Source: Cryptomeria japonica
Taxonomy: Eukaryota > Streptophyta > Pinopsida > Cupressales > Cupressaceae
Assembly (NCBI RefSeq): GCF_030272615.1
Contig: NC_081413.1
Location: 186,336,669-186,400,668, forward strand
DNA: 64,000 nt
Direction of reading: 5' to 3'
Position numbers and translations under genes: made by a program. Of this stretch, positions 21,701-33,583 are shown piece after piece. Each line of letters opens with the position of its first letter. Positions within the stretch are counted from its first letter, which is position 1. A model generated the notes under the pieces. The model was not told the origin of the DNA. It was given only the letters and a program-made list of their open reading frames with translations, and did no database searches.

Positions 21701-23194
21701 CCGTAAAGGGCTCCCTATGTATCAGTATTGTACCATTTTTGTATGATGATGGAGACATCTTCGGGTGATTGTAGCCATATGATTTTGACATCATTGTATC
21801 ATGACACTTTATATATATATATATATATATATATGAGATGATTCATCTTTGCGACAGCTATATGCATGTGTACCTATGTGATGAGATGTTTCATGATGTA
21901 TGTTTCTATGTGATGCTTATGTTATGGATGCAAATATGTACATAATGAAATGCAATATTTTTGTTCTTTTATGTTTTATATGTTGATGCAAACACGAATG
22001 TATGAAATGCAAATGAATATGATAATGCAAATTATGAGAATGTAAAATGTGCTAATATGTGTTGTGTGCAGGATGTAATGCAATTTTTGTTATCTATATG
22101 TATGTATGAAATGCTAATTTGTGGTAATGCAGGTGCAATTACATGAAATGCAAATATTTTTGGCGTGTCATTATACTCAGTCATGTGATAGCGAGCTACA
22201 CGGACTCAAGAAGGATGATGGAAGTCAATCAAGAACGGGGGATGGAAGATAGAAGATATGAAAGTGAAAGAGCTTCTTGTGCATTATCATCATTGAGCTT
22301 TATTATGGCAAGTAGGTTATGACAATCGAGGCATATGTTTGACCCAGAAAGTCATTGTACCTGTTTGCATGGAGATAAGACAGTCTCAGACAAGGAATGA
22401 CCCAGTTCACACTAGACTCTCAGTGTCCTCATATCCTTGGACAAGTCATAGCATTACTAAGAGACAATCCACAGACAACAAAGAAAAATAGGTGACGATA
22501 CCCCATCCTCGCTTTTCTAGTCAAAGACATCTTGGAGATAAAAAATCTCTAGTCAGAGACATCCTGGAAAAGCTAAAAGACATGTCACCAAAAGATAAAC
22601 ATCAAAAGAAAACCAATACTTGACACCAACATCCACCGTAGTCCTCAAATTTAGTGTCTCTTGTCACTTGTATAAGTCTTATTTGATTGTGGTCACAATG
22701 TTTACTTTCACAAAAAGAATAGATAGCACTGAACCATATGTTGTCTGAGTTTGTTGAAAGATTTGATTTGTTGAAGCCCATTGTTGCTATTGTGTCTCAT
22801 CTGAAACTGACTGAATCCATGAAACTGATACTTTATTATGGAGAAGACGAAACTTTATTGCGGATTGTGATGCAAATGCTGCTTTATTGCGGATTGTGCA
22901 TGGATAGACTGAAGAAAACTGGAAGAAACTGTACTCCTCAGAACGTGCGATGCTCTCAGTTCCACACCCATTACTAGACGTAGGATTTGCCTTAGCCACA
23001 GATAGGAGCTGATTTATTATGGATGAAAAGTGTAAAAAGAGGGTTATTATGAATGGCTAACCAATCTTAGGTAGATCAATAACAAGCCATAATGGGAATG
23101 GGTAAGTTTTATTATGTGGATGAATAGGTTGTGAGTGTGTGGAAAGTGAAGGATGAAATTGAATCCTGAAGGAGGGAGGAGCAATGTCTCTACG
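21701..23194. other. Sense/antisense intergenic region of B
   Basis: No gene is supported. It contains a (TA)n tract at 21810-21834, AT-rich low-complexity DNA to about 22200, the block shared with A (about 22380-22640), and between 22830 and 23120 six copies of TTTATTATGG or TTTATTGCGG, which on the minus strand are the repeated CATAATAAA-type signals also seen after A's sense ORF. Confidence 0.65.
21810..21834. repeat. (TA)n tract downstream of the antisense gene of B
   Basis: Alternating TA about 110 bp past the PMD stop, the same relative place as 14197-14229 in A. Confidence 0.95.
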
Positions 23195-23354
23195 CATGGC
23201 GCTGGTGACCTAGTTTTCACCATGGTACTTGCCTAGAGCGCCACCGAAGTGGTTTTCACCATTGGACGAAAAATGTTTTTCTTTACTTTTTTTTTTTTTT
23301 TTTTATTTTTTTATTTTTTTGTGTCACAAGGTGCCTGTTTGCCAGGTTTTCACC
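23195..23354 (-). other. GGTGAAAACC hairpins of B, hairpin 1 duplicated
   Basis: Minus strand. A first hairpin-1 copy occupies 23354-23330: GGTG-AAAA-CCTG-gcaaa-CAGG-CACC. The second, 23260-23237, reads GGTG-AAAA-CCAC-ttcg-GTGG-CGCT. Hairpin 2 follows: CATGGTG (23224-23218) pairs with CGCCATG (23201-23195). The 23330-23354 copy has the inner stem found in C; the 23237-23260 copy has the inner stem and TTCG loop found in A. A long T-run (23287-23330) separates them. Confidence 0.75.
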
Positions 23355-23444
23355 AAGTAACGATTTTTTTTATTTTTATGATTTTTTTTGTCTTTTTGAA
23401 TTTTTTTATTTTTTTGTATTTTTGAATTAGGATACTCTAAAGAG

Positions 23445-24575
23445 CTATGTGTAAAACCTGCGAAGGTGTATGTTGTTGATAGGATCCTCCAAAGGTTCAC
23501 CCTCTATGGTTGAGAGCTGATATGCACCAGATCCATATGCTGTTGTGATGATGTAAGGACCAAGCCAGTTTGGTTCGAACTTTCCCTTCTCTTTGTCTTG
23601 CTGATTCTTAGGATTTTCTTTGAGAACTAAGTCACCCACCTCAAATGTGTGAGGCTTTACCTTATGATTGTAGCTGCGACTCATTCATTGTCGGTACACC
23701 TTGAGATGATTAAAAGCAGTTTGTCTTCGTTCATCCAATAGTTCAAGTTCTTGTAAGCGAGAGACCCTATAGTCTTCATCACTGATAATGTTTTGCAAAG
23801 AAACTCGTAAAGAGGGTAGCTTGACCTCAATAGGAAAGATGGCATTAGCACCGTAGACCGGTGAATAGAGTGTAGCTCCTGTAGGTGGGCGGACACTTGT
23901 GTGGTAGGCCCAAAGTGCAGGATTAAGTTGGATATGCCAATTACGGCCAGCGTCGTCGATTATCTTTTTTAAGATTTTAAGGATTGTTTTATTAGACGCC
24001 TCAGCTTGACCGTTACTTTGGGGGTAATATGGTGTGGAGAAACGATGGGAAATATGGAGGCGGTCACAGAGTTCACAAACATCCTGATTTTTTAAGGGAC
24101 ACCCGTTATTAGTGATAATGGAAACAGAAATACCGTATCGACAAATGATATAGTTGAGAATGAACGTAGCAATCTATTTTCCAGTGACTTGCATGAAAGG
24201 CATGACTTCAATCCATTTTGTGAAATACTCTGTGGCAGTGATAATGAATTTATGACCGTTGGAAGGAGGGTGAATCTTGCCTATGAGATCGAGTCCCCAC
24301 TGACAAAAGGGCCAAGGAGTCGCAATTGGTTGAAGTTCTTGAGCTGGCGCATGAATGAGGTCTCCATAAAGTTGACACTGCTTACATTTCTTGACAAACT
24401 GATATGAGTCTTTTTCCATATTGGGCCAGTAATATCCAGTCCTGATGAGTTTCTTGGCTAAGGTAGGACCACTAGAATGTGGACCACACATCCCTTCATG
24501 TACTTCACGTAACACAATCTGAGCTTCGTTGCTTTCTAAACATCTAAGAAGAGTGCCATCTAGACCTCAATGGTA
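23445..24575 (-). pseudogene. pol: Integrase of element B (broken)
   Basis: This is the C-terminal part of the pol frame. The zinc-binding N-domain reads 'VHEGMCGPHSSGPTLAKK' with 'CKQCQ' (about 24510-24400), as in Tat-type integrases. In the catalytic core the first Asp is in 'WGLDLIGKI' (about 24330), the second should be in a D-N-G motif near 24125 but reads ITNNG, and the Glu lies in 'YYPQSNGQAEASNK' near 24020. The C-terminal part contains 'EPNWLGPYIITT' and ends HLRRFYT at 23445. Stops occur at 24174 and at about 23685, and the join to the upstream segment (24560-24610) is degraded. With a changed catalytic Asp this copy could not integrate. Confidence 0.88.
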
Positions 24576-24608
24576 TAGGATATTGACTAAAATTATGTAT
24601 TGAGAAGA

Positions 24609-25448
24609 TTAGCGAATGAACGTGCGACATTGGTTATTGGATGGATCAGGAGGTAGGGTATTGTCACGAAGGTATGTGAAAATGGAACCATATAACTGGG
24701 ACTCAGGACCAACGACACATATCATCTCAGTAAGAGCGATTTCATATGAAGGAACCAAAAGGTTATCCATCAAGAACTCATAGCGGGTCTCATTCGAAGG
24801 TAGATCGATCAATGAAGCAATTATAGCCATGGCATCTGTGGCTTGATTATGCTCTCTTGGTATCCGCTCAAAGTCTATCTTTGTGAAATGTTGTTTCAGG
24901 TCATCCACCATTCTTTTGTAAGGCATTAATTTCTCATCCTTTGTTTGGTAATCATCAGTTGCTTGACGAATTACAAGTTGAGAGTCCCCAAAAACATGAA
25001 GTTCCTGAATCTTCCACTGAACTGCAATCCGTAATCCAGTTGTTAATGCCTCATATTCTGCTATATTATTAGTGCAGGGAAATGATAATCGATATGATTT
25101 TGGTATAGAATCCCCTTGAGGAGTTATGAAGAGGATGCTAGCTCCTGCCCCATGCTGTGTGTATGAGTCGTCAAAGTATAGTTGCCATGGCTTTGCATGT
25201 GACACTGTTAAAATGGATTCATCTGGAAATTCTAAAATTAGAGGAACATCATCTATCATGGGAGCATCTGCTAATTGATCTTCGATAGCTTGTCCTTTTA
25301 TTTCTTTTCTGTCCACATATTCGATGTCAAATTCACTCAAGATCATTACCCATTTGGCTAGTCGCCCAGTAAGTGTTGCTTTATTGAGAAGATATTTCAA
25401 TGGATCGATTCTCACAACCAACTTAGTCTTATGAGTTAGCATGTAATG
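24609..25448 (-). pseudogene. pol: Second (archaeal-type) RNase H of element B
   Basis: The first 70 residues finish the connection domain of the retroviral-type RNase H ('GRLAKWVMILSEFDIEYV'). A complete extra RNase H follows: Asp in 'WQLYFDDSY' (about 25180), Glu in 'NIAEYEALTTGL' (about 25060), Asp in 'VFGDSQLVIR' (about 24990) and Asp in 'NQATDAMA' (about 24840). All four metal-binding acidic residues are present. A second RNase H after RT-RNase H is a known mark of Tat/Ogre Ty3 elements. The frame is the same as RT upstream and integrase downstream. Confidence 0.88.
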
Positions 25449-27479
25449 TCATAATTTTTGCGAAGCAAAGACCACAACGAGACATGCACGCTCAATTGAT
25501 GTGTAGTTTAGCTCATATCCCACCAATGTGCGACTAATATAGTATATTATTTTTTCTTTGCCGTCAGCAACTTGTTGTGCCAAGAGTGCCCCTAGTGCTG
25601 TTGACGTAGCTGATATGTATAATAATAAAGGCTGATCTGGAACTGGTGGCATCAAAACTGACGGATTCAGAAGATAATCTTTGAGTATTTGGAAAGCCTA
25701 TTGACAGTTATCATCCCATTTGAATTTGATGTTTTTATGTAGCAAGTGTTGAAAAGGATTACACTTATCTGCAAGTTGTGCTATGAATCTTTGTATGGAC
25801 TGAAGTCTCCCCTGTAAAGACCGAAGTTGACTGATATTTCATGGTGGTTGCATCTCTAGGATGGCTTTGACTTTTGCTGGATCGGCTTCGATTCCCCTTT
25901 TTGATACAATGAATCCTAGGAGCTTCTCGGAGGTTACTCCAAAGACACATTTCTTGGGGTTTAATCCTACTTTGTATTTTTCCAATCGATCAAAGACGAC
26001 TGAAAGTATGTCCAAATGTGTATTTTTGTCTATTGATTTGCCCAAGAGGTCGTCGATATAATCTTCCATAGTTACGTGCATGAGATCATGAAAGATAGTA
26101 GTCATGGCTCTTTGATATGTAGTGCCTGCATTTTTTAGTCCAAAGGGCATGACATTCCAACAGAAAGTTCCCCAAGGACAAGTGAATGATGTTTTGTGTT
26201 GATCCTCAGACGCGAACTTTATTTGATTATAACCAGAAAATCCATCCATCAACGATAACATTTCATGACCTGCTATGAGATCTACAGTCAAATCTATGTT
26301 TGTTAATGGGAAGTCATCTTTAGGACAAGCTTTATTGATGTCTCTAAAATCTGTACATATTATGATGCCACGATCTGGTTTACTAATAGGTACTAAGTTG
26401 GAGATCCATTCGGGATAATCAATTGGGCGTATGAATCCGACATCCAATAATTTTTCAAGTTCTGCTTTGACCAATAATGCGATTTGTGGGTGCATCTTTC
26501 TTAATTTCTGTTTCACTGGTTTTGCCCCCGACTTAACTGTCAAATGATGCATTACCAAATCCGGATCCAATCTAGGCATATCAACGTATGACCATGCAAA
26601 GTTGATTTGTCGTTCTTTGAAGAAACTTATGAATTTTGACCTTTCCGACTCCATCAAAGATTGAGCCAGGAATATGTTGTGTGGAACCTCTTCCATACCG
26701 ATATTTGTTTTGATAGTCTCCTCTACCAACATGGATGACTTTTCCTCATATGATGCTGGGAGAATGTTGAGCCTTCCATCTTCGGGTGCCTCAGAGAGGT
26801 TTTCGCCCTCAGATATGTCCTTTCTTTTTACTTTTTTGGGGTCAGAGAGTGCCACAGTGTGTTTTTCACCATAAGACCCTTGGTTTGTTTTTATTTTCAT
26901 ATTTTTGCGACTAGAAGGCTCGACACGCTCACCAAAATATGCCATGCTATTGAGTTCTATAGTGTATCCCGCTTTATGGTCCCTAGGGGGAAGATCATCT
27001 CGTATGCCAAGATAGTCAATAAAAGCTTCATCATTTTGGAATGTGTCAAACTGTGCAGGTCCTTCATGATCCTAGTCAATAAGTTGGCGGTGGACAAGAG
27101 GAAGGCCTTTAATGTCTTTGAAGTTAATGGGGCTAAGAGTGAAGATGTAGTTATATTCAGGTATGTCGAGGTAGTTATTGAGGTCATCGTTGGCACTGTC
27201 CTCATCAGTCTCGATCGTGAACGAATCCAAATTATCATCACTAGTAGCGCATTCTAGGACAGGTGTTCTCGTTCTATGTGATTTCAACCTAGGACCTAGG
27301 GACAAGGACTGTGCGAAATCCTCAGGGGTTGTTTCTTGACCAAATTTGAATTTTTTATAAAATTCCTCTTCTTCTGTGAGTTCATCTGGCTCTCTGAATG
27401 TCTCGGTGAGCTCGTAGTCACTGGAGGATTTGTCTGAACCCCATTCCCATTCGTTGGAGTCTGTGGAATAGCGATTCTC
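25449..27479 (-). pseudogene. pol: Reverse transcriptase and first RNase H of element B
   Basis: The RT domain occupies about 26500-25850. Visible motifs are 'GFIRPIDYPEWISNLVPISKPDRG', 'CTDFRDINKACPKDDFPL', 'MDGFSGYNQI', 'FCWNVMPFGLKNAGTTYQRAM' and the catalytic Y-I-D-D at 26060-26049. RNase H follows (about 25760-25449); its first metal-ligand region reads 'LLLYISAT', without the usual Asp, as often happens when a second RNase H is present. The upstream 27305-26945 part is acidic and poorly conserved. Stops at about 27069, 25839, 25698 and 25449 break the frame, which otherwise runs on into the next domain. Confidence 0.9.
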
Positions 27480-27824
27480 TTATTGTCTTTTGGCAGCTTT
27501 GATTTGTAATGCTTCTTCTGTCCTTCGAGTGTGGACCTTGGAAGTCACGAAACCAAGTCCTTTCGAGTGTTCCTTTTTGAATGTCAATTCAGGTTGTAAA
27601 GGTTCAATGATGCCTTCCTTTCTTAACCCAAGAGGGCTTTTGCCATCATACCCAAATTTTTGTAGAATCTTGAACCCTTCGCCATATTTCTCACATGGTA
27701 TCCTGATGTGATCTTGTGTATCATCTTCAAGGTCTTTGTAAAGCATTTTGTATAAGTCTTCCTCTTCCAGTTCACCCCATCTTTGAAAGATAGTAGGGTC
27801 CCATTTGAGTACAATGATATATAC
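27480..27824 (-). pseudogene. G-patch-like segment of element B
   Basis: In the pol frame, between protease and RT, the sequence has 'GFKILQKFGYDGKSPLGLRKEGIIEPLQP' (partly degraded) followed by 'HSKGLGF'. The spacing of aromatic and Gly residues resembles a G-patch, a short RNA-binding-protein module reported in some retroviral and plant Ty3 Pol proteins. The segment ends at a TAA at 27480. The assignment is from motif appearance only. Confidence 0.6.
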
Positions 27825-29087
27825 CTATTTATTAGGATGTGGTCTTCCATATTCTTTTGGTGAACTCATGACTTGTTGTAAGTACATGGTGTGATTTAAA
27901 GTGTATTCACCCATGCCCTTGTCCTGAAATTTGCCTTTAAGCTCACCTTGTTTTGATGTTGAAGGTTTTAATGACTCAGGATCAATGTATGCAGAAGAAG
28001 GAACAGCTTCGCGATTACTAGGAATGATGGTCTCAGTTTTTGATCTCAAGTTATTACAGTATATGAACAGATTAGGATCACCATTAACTGTTATCTCAAC
28101 TCCATTGTGAGGAAACTTAATGCATTGATGATATGTAGATGGGACTGCCCTCATTTCATGAATCCAAGGACATCCTAGTAATATTTTGTATGTGAGATCT
28201 AGGTCTAGGACTTGACAAACCACATCCTTTGTAACTGGCCCAACTCTGAGAGGCAAGGTGACTGTGCCTTTGGATGAACGCTCTTCATCATCATATGCCT
28301 TGATGGTGATTTTGTTTGTAGAATTTATAGCTTTATCAAAATATCCCAATTGTTTAATAGTGCTCAATGTACAAATGTTTAGACTTGCTCCTCCATCTAT
28401 CAGGATTCGTTTTATTCGATGTTTGTGTATGAAGGCTTCAATGTGTAATGGTGCATTATGTGGCTGACTTACGAAGGCGTCATCAGCTTCTGTGAATGTA
28501 AGAGAGTGTGGAATGGAAAGGTATCCCACCATGGCTTGAAACTGGTCCACGTTCAGATCAGTAGGAATAGAGGTGTCTCTCAAGATTTTGTCAAGAATAG
28601 CTTTATGTGCGGGTGATATGCGTAAAAGCTCAAGGATGGAGATGAGTGTGGGTGTCTTCCCTAACTGTTCTACAAGGTCATACTCAGGTTTGGTTGATGA
28701 GGAATCAGTGTTTTTAGCTGAAGCACCTTGCAAAGTGAATTTACCTCGACGAGTTGTAACATGACATTCAGAGGTAGGTTCGGAAGAAGATCCAATGCCT
28801 TTTAGGACAATCTTGGGTCTCTGGGTAGAATTCTCAGGGTTTTTGTCCTTGATGATAATAGTAGAGACATAATTATCCATTGAAATGTGATTGATAGTTG
28901 AATCATAGTTATAGGCTGCTCTGGTATAGTTGGTTTGGTCATCTGTGGCTGCAACTTTTCCCTTGTCATGCTTTGGGAATGGTTCCTTAAACATCTCATG
29001 TTCTTGATTGGATGAGTGTCCTTCAATCTCAATGTCACCTCTATCAATGAGATCCTGTATGATGTTCTTCAGTCGATGACAATTCCT
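27825..29087 (-). pseudogene. pro: Gag C-terminus and aspartic protease of element B
   Basis: This frame begins where a single-A deletion near 29087 (GGAATTGTCATC against A's GGAAATTGTCATC) shifts gag. It carries 'GHSSNQEHEMFKEPFPKHDKG', the linker, and the protease with 'RILIDGGASLNICTL' (active-site Asp at about 28396) and 'DLTYKILLGCPWIHEM' near 28170. The active site D-G-G is intact here, unlike in A. A stop at 27825 separates it from the G-patch segment, which is in the same frame. Confidence 0.88.
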
Positions 29088-30964
29088 GTCTTATGACCCT
29101 TGCTCTTATGAAATTCACAATACTCATCATCATTCCACCAATTTGGTTTAACCTTTGGTTCATATGGAGGAAAATCTGGAATTGTGATTACTTTGTTTGC
29201 CACTAGCTTCTTGAAGACTGATTCAAGTGGTTCTCTCAATGGGGTATACTTCCTTTGTGATCTGGAAGTTGTTTGAGTATTCACTTGATTGTTTGTAGAG
29301 CTTGATCCAGAAAAAATGATTTTTGGTCGTACTGTATTAGCATCAACAACACCATCATTGACTGTGTTCTTATTTTTGTTCCAAAATCTTGGCTTATCTT
29401 TTCCTTTAAAGTCATCTTTGTTTTCCTTGAATATTTTAATGACTCCTTGTTCAATTAGGACCTTTTCTATCGCTAAGCCTTTTTCAATGATGTCCTTGAA
29501 GGTGGACAAACAAGCTTTCCTTAGATCATAGCCAATGTCTTTGTTAACATTCTGGGTGAACATCTCCACCATTTGTTTTTGTGGAATTTCACAAGAGCAT
29601 CTGCTGGCTAGATTTCTCCATCTTTGTAAAAATGATGAAAAAGATTCTCCATCCTTTTGCTTGGTGTTCCACAAAGTAGTGACTGATATGTCTGTCTCTA
29701 TGTTGTAGGAGAAATGTTGAATAAATGCCTTTGCTAAGTCACCCCATGACTTAATTCCAGGTGGAAGTTGGGAGAACCATTCTATAGCTTGATCACCTAA
29801 ACTTTGTGGGAATAATCTCATCAAATATGTCTCTTCTGCTGCTACCTCAATGCAGGTTGTGAAAAACTGTCTTATGTGTGCCTTAGGATCCCCTTTTCCT
29901 CTATACTTATCAAACTTAGGCGTCACAAAGTGTGTAGGAAATGGAGGCATTGGAATGCTCTTGTCAAATGGATAAGGACATATGTCTCTCATTGTGTATG
30001 TTGGCTTCGGTGTATTTATGTCCTCCATTTTCTTTTGTAAGTCCTTGATTTGTTGCTCCAAATTGTTCTTAGGTGGAGATCGACTCCTTGGACCATACCC
30101 CATGCTTGAGGCACCAATTGGAGGAGGAGCATTTTGCATATATGGATGCTATTGATCATACACATGTTCATATGGAGGAGGTCTATAATGATGCTGCGTA
30201 TATGGACCACTTGGTATAGATTCATGTTGAGGAATGAAATATATGCTTTGTCCATGTATACCATACTCTACAGGCATGTCATGTTCTAATGTGTTGCCCC
30301 CAAATTTGACATGGGGTTTCCTTGTGTCCAAATTTTGAGCATGCCTTTGAATATCCAATTGCTTTGGTGGTTGATCCTTAGCATTGGTATGTGATTGAGC
30401 ATATCTTTCTGCATAAGACTTCCATAATGGTCTGCGAATGTGAGTATCATATGCTTGACCATATGTATGTGGGACCTCTGGTTTTTGAAACAAAGATGAT
30501 GGTGATTCAGGCACCATATGTGGTCCTCTATTGCCTCCACTATTGGGCCTCCTTTGATCCATGTTGGAGTGAGTTTGTTGCAAAGGTCTATGTTCCATTA
30601 TTTGAGACATGTCAAAATCATGAGGGATCTTGGTTCCACTTTGTGCCATCACTTGTAGAAAATATTGTCTATCTCTCCTCATTATTTCCTCAACCAATCG
30701 ATTGAAATGGGGATTCATAATGGTGTCTTCCACTTTTGCTGAATGTACGGAGAAGTTGTCCATATTGTCATTGTGTGTATCATTGTTGTTTGAGGTGTCC
30801 ATGTGCTCAACATTTGGAATGTTTCTATAGGCATCCATGTTAGGTAATGTAGTATGATCAGAATTGAAAAAGATATCATTGTCATACTCATAGGAACTCA
30901 TGTTTGCGGACTCTTGAGCCTCTTTAGTTTCTCTCCTAGATTTTTGGGAACGGGTTTCAACCAT
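29069..30964 (-). pseudogene. gag: Gag of element B (broken)
   Basis: Starts MVETRSQKSRRETKE at 30964, homologous residue by residue to A's gag. The N-terminal part is rich in Asn, Asp and His; the capsid-like core (about 30040-29600) holds 'YPFDKSIPMPPFPTHFVTPKF', 'LFPQSLGDQA' and 'FSQLPPGIKSWGDLAKAF'. The zinc knuckle 'CEFHKSKGHKTG' is truncated by the frameshift near 29087. One in-frame stop at 30149 (TAG for a Tyr codon TAC in A) lies in a Pro/Tyr/His-rich hinge. The start is supported by the same ATG in A and by the upstream stop. Confidence 0.92.
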
Positions 30965-31904
30965 GAACTAGGTATTGACCAAGATGTGTGAAACTAGATG
31001 AAAATGGAAAGAGTATGGAAGACCAAGAGTTGGATGGAATGTAAATGAATCTGAGGTGTACTTGCAATGTCCAAAGTGTAAGACCAAGTATGTATGTAGT
31101 AGAGTAGGTGTGACTTCCAAAGAGAGGAGAGTTTCTCTTGATGAGGTAATTTGACCTTGACTCTAAGTAAGACCAAATGAGACCCAAAGGTGATAGACCT
31201 TGATGAGGGACCACTTAGAAAAATGTTGTTGTATGTAGTATGTTGACAAAGTAAGATGAGGACAAGCAAGTGACCTTTTGACTCAAGTTTAGAAAAATGT
31301 GAATGTAATGTAAGGTGTAAAGCAATGATGGACTTTGTGAGACCCAAAAACAGGTTGAATTCTAGATGAAAACCTGGAGAAATAACCTAGGAAGCTCAAG
31401 AATTTTGAAACTGACTGTGTTTGTTTGCTGGACTGTAAAAGTTTTTCAATTCTGAATACAGATGCGTCTGTATACTGCACAGACGCGATTTCCTGACACA
31501 GACGTGGTTATGTCAGACATAGACGCGTTTCTGAGATTTTGTAAAATGCAATATTGATTCTGAGAACACATACGCGTTTCTGCCCTTCACAGATGCGGTT
31601 ATAAGACACAGACGCTATTATGTCAGACACAGATGCGTTTCTGCAAAATTTGTGCAATTTTTTTCCAATCTGTGAAGTTGTTTTGTTGTGACCAAATCTG
31701 ACTGTTTGACTATTTTTTGTGACAAGAGGACATAGTGTTGATGAGGACTCAATGTTTGCAAGTGTTTAGACTCAAATGACTCAAAGAAAAGTGTGTTGTT
31801 TGATGTAAAAATGTTTTGCGTACACTTGAAGACACAAAAGACACAATGTTTTGCTGTTTAGTCTTGAATGTTTGAATGTTTAAAATAAGTCAAGCACAAT
31901 TCTT
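30965..31904 (-). other. Leader of B next to gag
   Basis: No gene is supported. The segment parallels 7606-8504 of A (shared GACCAAATGAGACCCAAAGG on the plus strand). It holds one GCGTCTGTG cluster at 31450-31645, where CACAGACGCG-like words appear on the plus strand and so GCGTCTGTG in the element's direction. Confidence 0.65.
31450..31645 (-). repeat. GCGTCTGTG-type motif cluster, gag-proximal leader of B
   Basis: Words such as CTGCACAGACGCGATT, TGACACAGACGTGG and ACACAGATGCGTTTCTG recur about eight times. Orientation is sense relative to B's gag. Confidence 0.75.
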
Positions 31905-32810
31905 ATGGCTGGTCAAGATAATAGTTGTTGATCCCACATGGGGTTTTACCCCCGAGGCTATGCTATTCAAAGTGGATACTTAGATGCTTGACCTCACTGG
32001 CTCCACCCTCGACACTCACTTCTCGAGTCAGCCAAGCATCAGCCCCCATGAAAACTCCCTGTGGCAAACTTTGTATCTCTACTAAGAACCGTATGTGTGT
32101 GGACCGCTACCAGAGGTCCGACCTCCTGCCCCAGCAACTAGAAGGATTTTGGCTTCTAAAACAAAAAGGTGCTAGTAAGGGCATCCGCTCGTGTGGCTAT
32201 ACATGCGGCACTTTCAGCTCTGTAAATACAGAAGGTTCCCAGCCAGTAGGGGTTACGCCCTACAACTGATCAAATAAACTTGATCAAATGGGTTTATGGG
32301 GAGACATAGTGTCGGTATGAACTAATCAACTCACGTTATCCATAGTTTTCACCATGAATATAGTTGTTTATAGTGGTTTGGAAGAGGTGGGTTTTCCTCG
32401 CTACCACTTGGGTCGTTCTATGTGTGTGGACCGCTACCAGAGGTCCGACCTCCTGCCCCAGCAACTAGAAGGATTTTGGCTTCTAAAACAAAAAGGTGCT
32501 AGTAAGGGCATCCGCTCGTGTGGCTATACATGCGGCACTTTCAGCTCTGTAAATACAGAAGGTTCCCAGCCAGTAGGGGTTACGCCCTACAACTGATCAA
32601 ATAAACTTGATCAAATGGGTTTATGGGGAGACATAGTGTCGGTATGAACTAATCAACTCACGTTATCCATAGTTTTCACCATGAATATAGTTGTTTATAG
32701 TGGTTTGGAAGAGGTGGGTTTTCCTCACTACCACTTGGGTCGTTCTCTTCTCACTAGTAGTCCTAATGACCACACGGGAAGACAAACCCTCTAAAGATTA
32801 AACAAAAAGA
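31905..32810 (-). other. Conserved structured leader module of B (internally duplicated)
   Basis: Minus strand counterpart of 7020-7605 in A. Stem GATGCTTG/CAAGCATC lies at 32040-32033 with 31990-31983; hairpin GAGGTC-g-GACCTC at 32125-32113; hairpin TTCTGT-attt-ACAGA near 32230; hairpin CATGG-tgaaaa-CTATG near 32350. A 327-bp part is present twice in tandem (32092-32418 and 32419-32745). The open frames crossing it on the plus strand are not protein genes. Confidence 0.7.
32092..32745. repeat. Near-perfect 327-bp tandem duplication in the leader of B
   Basis: Copy 1 (32092-32418) and copy 2 (32419-32745) both start TATGTGTGTGGACCGCTACC and end CTTGGGTCGTTC. By eye they differ at one place (CCTCGCTACC against CCTCACTACC). 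The surrounding element is far more degraded relative to A, so the duplication is recent. Confidence 0.95.
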
Positions 32811-33184
32811 GCCTATTGCTCAAGACACAAAAGATAATGATTCAATTTTAGTGCACCAATTGAAGTGTTTGCTAGTCTATGAAAACAAGACACACAATAA
32901 AAATCAAAAACCCTTGCCAAGGACCTGCAACAAAGATCTATTAGTAGTTTGGATTGTTTCAAATGATCACCTCTTCCTGCAAGCACACAAGTTAGGTAAA
33001 TTTTAAACCCAAAAGACTTTGTGAAAATAGGGGCCTTCAACAAAATGATTTTGCTTTCAAGACAAGCTGCACCAATTTCGTTAGCTAGATCTGAAGATGT
33101 TAGCTCAAAATAAACCAGATCTGAAAAACTGAATGATTAAAACTGAATCAATGAAAAAAAAACCCTAAAACAAAATCAGTGTGC

Positions 33185-33485
33185 ACAAACACAGGTACAT
33201 TACAGAGATGCGGCTTTGAGACACAGACACGCTTCTGTGAGACACAAACGTGCCTCCGTAACGCAAACGTGGCTTCTGGACGCAGACGCGCCTAAAAACC
33301 CCACAGACGCGATTTTCAGAATCTGCAAAAAAAAAAATAAAAAATAAAATAGTGTCGCAGACGCAGACGCGGTTCCAGATGTCACAGATGCGGCAAAAAG
33401 TCACAAACGCGATCCGAAAGTGCACAGACACGACAAAAAGCCAAAAACGCGATCCAAAAGTACACAGACACGGAAATATCAAAAT
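33185..33485 (-). repeat. GCGTCTGTG-type motif cluster, LTR-proximal leader of B
   Basis: About a dozen plus-strand ACACAGACGCG-like words (for example GACGCAGACGCGCC, CCCACAGACGCGATT, CAGACGCAGACGCGG) at roughly 20-30 bp spacing, close to the primer site. They read GCGTCTGTG in B's own direction. Confidence 0.8.
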
Positions 33486-33564
33486 GCTGTCGAAAAACGT
33501 CAGATCTACAACTTCAAAACACAAAATCTGCAATAAAGATGTTAAATGCAAAAGGGACAAGGGT

Positions 33565-33583
33565 CCCACCGGGCGTGCCAAAA
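33565..33583 (-). other. Primer binding site of B
   Basis: The minus strand reads TTTTGGCACGCCCGGTGGGA right after the LTR end. It matches A's site except for one base. Confidence 0.7.

Noticed and set aside
31925-32596. Plus-strand frames with two identical Cys/Arg-rich peptides in B's leader
   Set aside because: They arise from the 327-bp duplication of a structured RNA; the frame is not kept in A or C.
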